24,412 nucleotides of DNA from JBMZCV01 sp049613665 (GTDB lineage: Bacteria > Bacteroidota > Bacteroidia > Chitinophagales > UBA2359): NCBI GenBank assembly GCA_049613665.1, contig JBMZCV010000065.1, positions 1 to 24,412 of the forward strand. Reading direction: 5' to 3'. Below, in pieces: positions 22,581-24,412 of this stretch. The notes under the pieces were generated by a model. That model was not told where the DNA came from. It ran no database searches and was given only the letters and a program-made list of their open reading frames with translations. Made by a program: the position numbers and the translations under genes. The first letter of the stretch is position 1. Each line of letters begins with the position of its first letter.

Positions 22581-24344
22581 CTATTTAGCTACTACAAATT
22601 TAGTAGTTGTAACAGCTTGACCATTTTCAGCTTGTACAAAATAGTAACCATTGCTAAAGTTTGTTACGTCTAAAGCTAACTCATTGCTAACGTTAGTATA
22701 TTGAGCAACAACTTTACCTAACATATCTACAACTGTAATGTTGCTGTTGTTGTCCCAAGCTGTGTTTAAGCTGATAGTAGCAACGTTAGTAGCAGGGTTA
22801 GGATAAACAGTAGCAGTTAAAGTTTCAGTAGCGAAAGCATCGAAACCGCTAATATTCTTACCTGCACCTGTTGAAAATGTAGCAGGTCCAGCATCTAAAG
22901 CATAGTCAGTCCAAACACCATCACATAGTACTCTTACAGACCATTGGTAAGTAGTATTAGGTTGAATACCACTTGTAAAAGTACGAGAAAGGTTTTGTGT
23001 TTCAGGAAAAACTTTAGTAGTTCCACCTTGCTTACGACCTGCTAATTGATAAGCTTGAGCATCTGCTACTGCTTCCCAAGAAAGTGTTACATTTAAACCT
23101 GCACCAAATGTGCTAGTCAGTTGATTGGTCATAAGTGGACCACACATAGCAGCAGGCTCAGTTACAGTTACTACAGCAAAGTTTGGAGTCAAGCAAGCTA
23201 CATCATCAGTAGTATCTTCTGGTGTATTTCTGTCATCAATTACAACACCATGCACTTCATACTCACCAGCAGGAATATCACAAGTATTCAAATCAGCACC
23301 AGGATCCATAGCATTAGGAGTAGACATTTGATATACTAAACCTAATGTTGTAGCATCATACCAATTCCAGTAGTACATGCCATTTACATTTCCGCTCATG
23401 TCTTGTGTTCCATCAGTAAATAAGTTTACTGCATCACAAGGCTCGATAGTTTGAGGAGAAGCAAGTACTAAACCGTTTATATCACCTGGCATACAGAAAC
23501 AAGCAGGATCATTAGCATCTAAGAATGTTACAAATTCTACATTAGTAGTAAAACAAAACTCATCATCAGCAGTATCTGTTGTATTTTTATCATCAGCAAT
23601 GATACCATAAATAAAGTAATCGCCAGCAGGAATAGTAGCCAACTCATTAAATTCTAATAGTGCATTATAAGGTACGTCTGTTAAGTTGTAGTTTGCAGGA
23701 TCTGCACCAAAAGTAACGAAAGAAACTAAAGAGTTATCTACTGCACTATAAAAACCCCAACCATAGCTAGGATTAACGCTTAAACTCAAATCTTCCATTC
23801 CGTCAGTATTCAAGGTAATCGCTCCATCTAAACAAACAACCTGAGCATCAAGACCAGCAACATCACCTGCATTACAAGTAGATGCAGGACATGGAGCAGC
23901 CGTGGTACAATCCATATCAAGTGTTAGGAGACCATTGTCAAGCATTTGAGCACCAGCACAGTTACCTACTTCTGTAAAGATAACAAGTACATCACCATCA
24001 GCAGGTGTAGTAAATGTAAGAGTACATCCTGTACCAGAAGTAATAGTTGCACCAGCTACGCCACCTGTATAATCGACAACAGTTATTTCTGCCGCCCAAG
24101 CACCATAACCATTACAGATATCTATCGTGTATATACCGCCAGCTACTGTGTTTTCAAGAACGTAAGCTTCATTTGAATACACTTGAAACCCAGCTTCTAC
24201 AGGAGTTCCACAAGTTTCGGCACATGGTATCGGATTAAGGTCTGTATAAGGACCATCAGTAAAATCAGTACATTGTGCAAAAGCACTACTTGTTGTCAGG
24301 CATAATGCTACTAAGCATAGTGCCGTCTGTAAAAATTTTTTCAT
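22581..24344 (-). CDS. Secreted T9SS cargo protein with duplicated Asp-rich module and Fn3 domain
   Basis: A 587-residue protein. A signal peptide (1-24, ending AFAQ) is followed by a Cys-containing beta domain (25-150) with the appearance of a bacterial pre-peptidase or CUB-like fold (ENTVAGGIYTIDICNGYGAW). A module of about 120 residues is then present twice (157-275 and 284-395). Each has a CxxGD start, a TDG..D.S..VN..Y.W segment, IPAGDY or IPAGEY, and an Asp/Thr cluster (DDKNTTDTADD and DDRNTPEDTTDD) that may bind Ca2+. An Fn3 domain (about 405-495, LAGRKQGGTTK at 434-444) nearly matches that of the gene at 7887-8729. A T9SS type A sorting domain closes the chain (YPNP 514-517, end TTTKFVVAK). 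Its substrate or ligand is unknown. The start is inside the window but the promoter is at its very edge. Confidence 0.85.
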   Translation of the reverse strand: MKKFLQTALCLVALCLTTSSAFAQCTDFTDGPYTDLNPIPCAETCGTPVEAGFQVYSNEAYVLENTVAGGIYTIDICNGYGAWAAEITVVDYTGGVAGATITSGTGCTLTFTTPADGDVLVIFTEVGNCAGAQMLDNGLLTLDMDCTTAAPCPASTCNAGDVAGLDAQVVCLDGAITLNTDGMEDLSLSVNPSYGWGFYSAVDNSLVSFVTFGADPANYNLTDVPYNALLEFNELATIPAGDYFIYGIIADDKNTTDTADDEFCFTTNVEFVTFLDANDPACFCMPGDINGLVLASPQTIEPCDAVNLFTDGTQDMSGNVNGMYYWNWYDATTLGLVYQMSTPNAMDPGADLNTCDIPAGEYEVHGVVIDDRNTPEDTTDDVACLTPNFAVVTVTEPAAMCGPLMTNQLTSTFGAGLNVTLSWEAVADAQAYQLAGRKQGGTTKVFPETQNLSRTFTSGIQPNTTYQWSVRVLCDGVWTDYALDAGPATFSTGAGKNISGFDAFATETLTATVYPNPATNVATISLNTAWDNNSNITVVDMLGKVVAQYTNVSNELALDVTNFSNGYYFVQAENGQAVTTTKFVVAK

Positions 24345-24412
24345 AGGAATTGAAAAATTGGTTCAAAGTGAAATCATTTGGTCAAAAATTTTAAATTTGC
24401 CCAAAAGCAAAT

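Noticed and set aside
1..24412. CRISPR array, tRNA, rRNA or integrase/transposase gene
   Set aside because: No regularly spaced direct repeats, no tRNA-like cloverleaf with a T-loop signature, and no such protein was found on either strand by reading.

Overview
The window is AT-rich DNA from a Bacteroidota (Cytophagia/Saprospiria-like) chromosome. The evidence is two secreted proteins with type IX secretion (T9SS) C-terminal sorting domains, an Omp28-type protein with SprB-like repeats, DUF2147 and DUF2027/Smr proteins typical of that phylum, and some upstream sequences fitting the Bacteroidota promoter pattern (TTTG, about 20 bp, TAnnTTTG). No rRNA, tRNA, CRISPR array, phage gene or transposase gene was seen.

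Layout. 0.1-2.0 kb: a minus-strand pair, a phosphopantetheinyl transferase followed by a DUF2027/Smr protein. 2.2-3.2 kb: a small secreted DUF2147 protein and an unknown 119-residue protein. 3.4-4.8 kb: an McrC-like nuclease with no McrB beside it. 5.0-7.7 kb: a TraB/GumN-family protein and a glycosyltransferase-like protein. 7.9-8.7 kb: a secreted CxxCH/Fn3 protein that may have lost its T9SS tail. 9.2-10.7 kb: a spermidine-synthase-like protein and a small membrane-anchored protein. 10.8-12.3 kb: nicotinate phosphoribosyltransferase (pncB). 12.4-15.5 kb: a three-helix membrane protein with a long coiled-coil tail, preceded on the same strand by a protein with one intact and one degenerate JAB/JAMM domain. 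15.7-18.6 kb: a TIP30-like oxidoreductase and an S9 peptidase. 18.6-24.4 kb: two large T9SS cargo proteins with long repeat-rich spacers around them.

The coding content is mostly housekeeping and surface genes, each with its own transcription unit. The main surprise is in the spacers. One repeat family is a 182-bp MITE-like element with terminal and internal inverted repeats. It has two near-intact copies, one flanked by a perfect 7-bp duplication, and at least two decayed inverted copies. A second family is a roughly 75-bp element with two small dyads. The first dyad (AGTGC-CAA-GCACT type) keeps its symmetry through paired base changes between copies. The element tends to sit just upstream of genes in the same orientation, and one copy appears split by the MITE.

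The best candidate for an uncharacterised protein system is the double-JAB protein plus the ZorA/MotA-topology coiled-coil protein at 12.4-15.5 kb. Its function is inferred only from architecture; no ubiquitin-like, E1/E2 or MotB/ZorB-like partner lies in the window.
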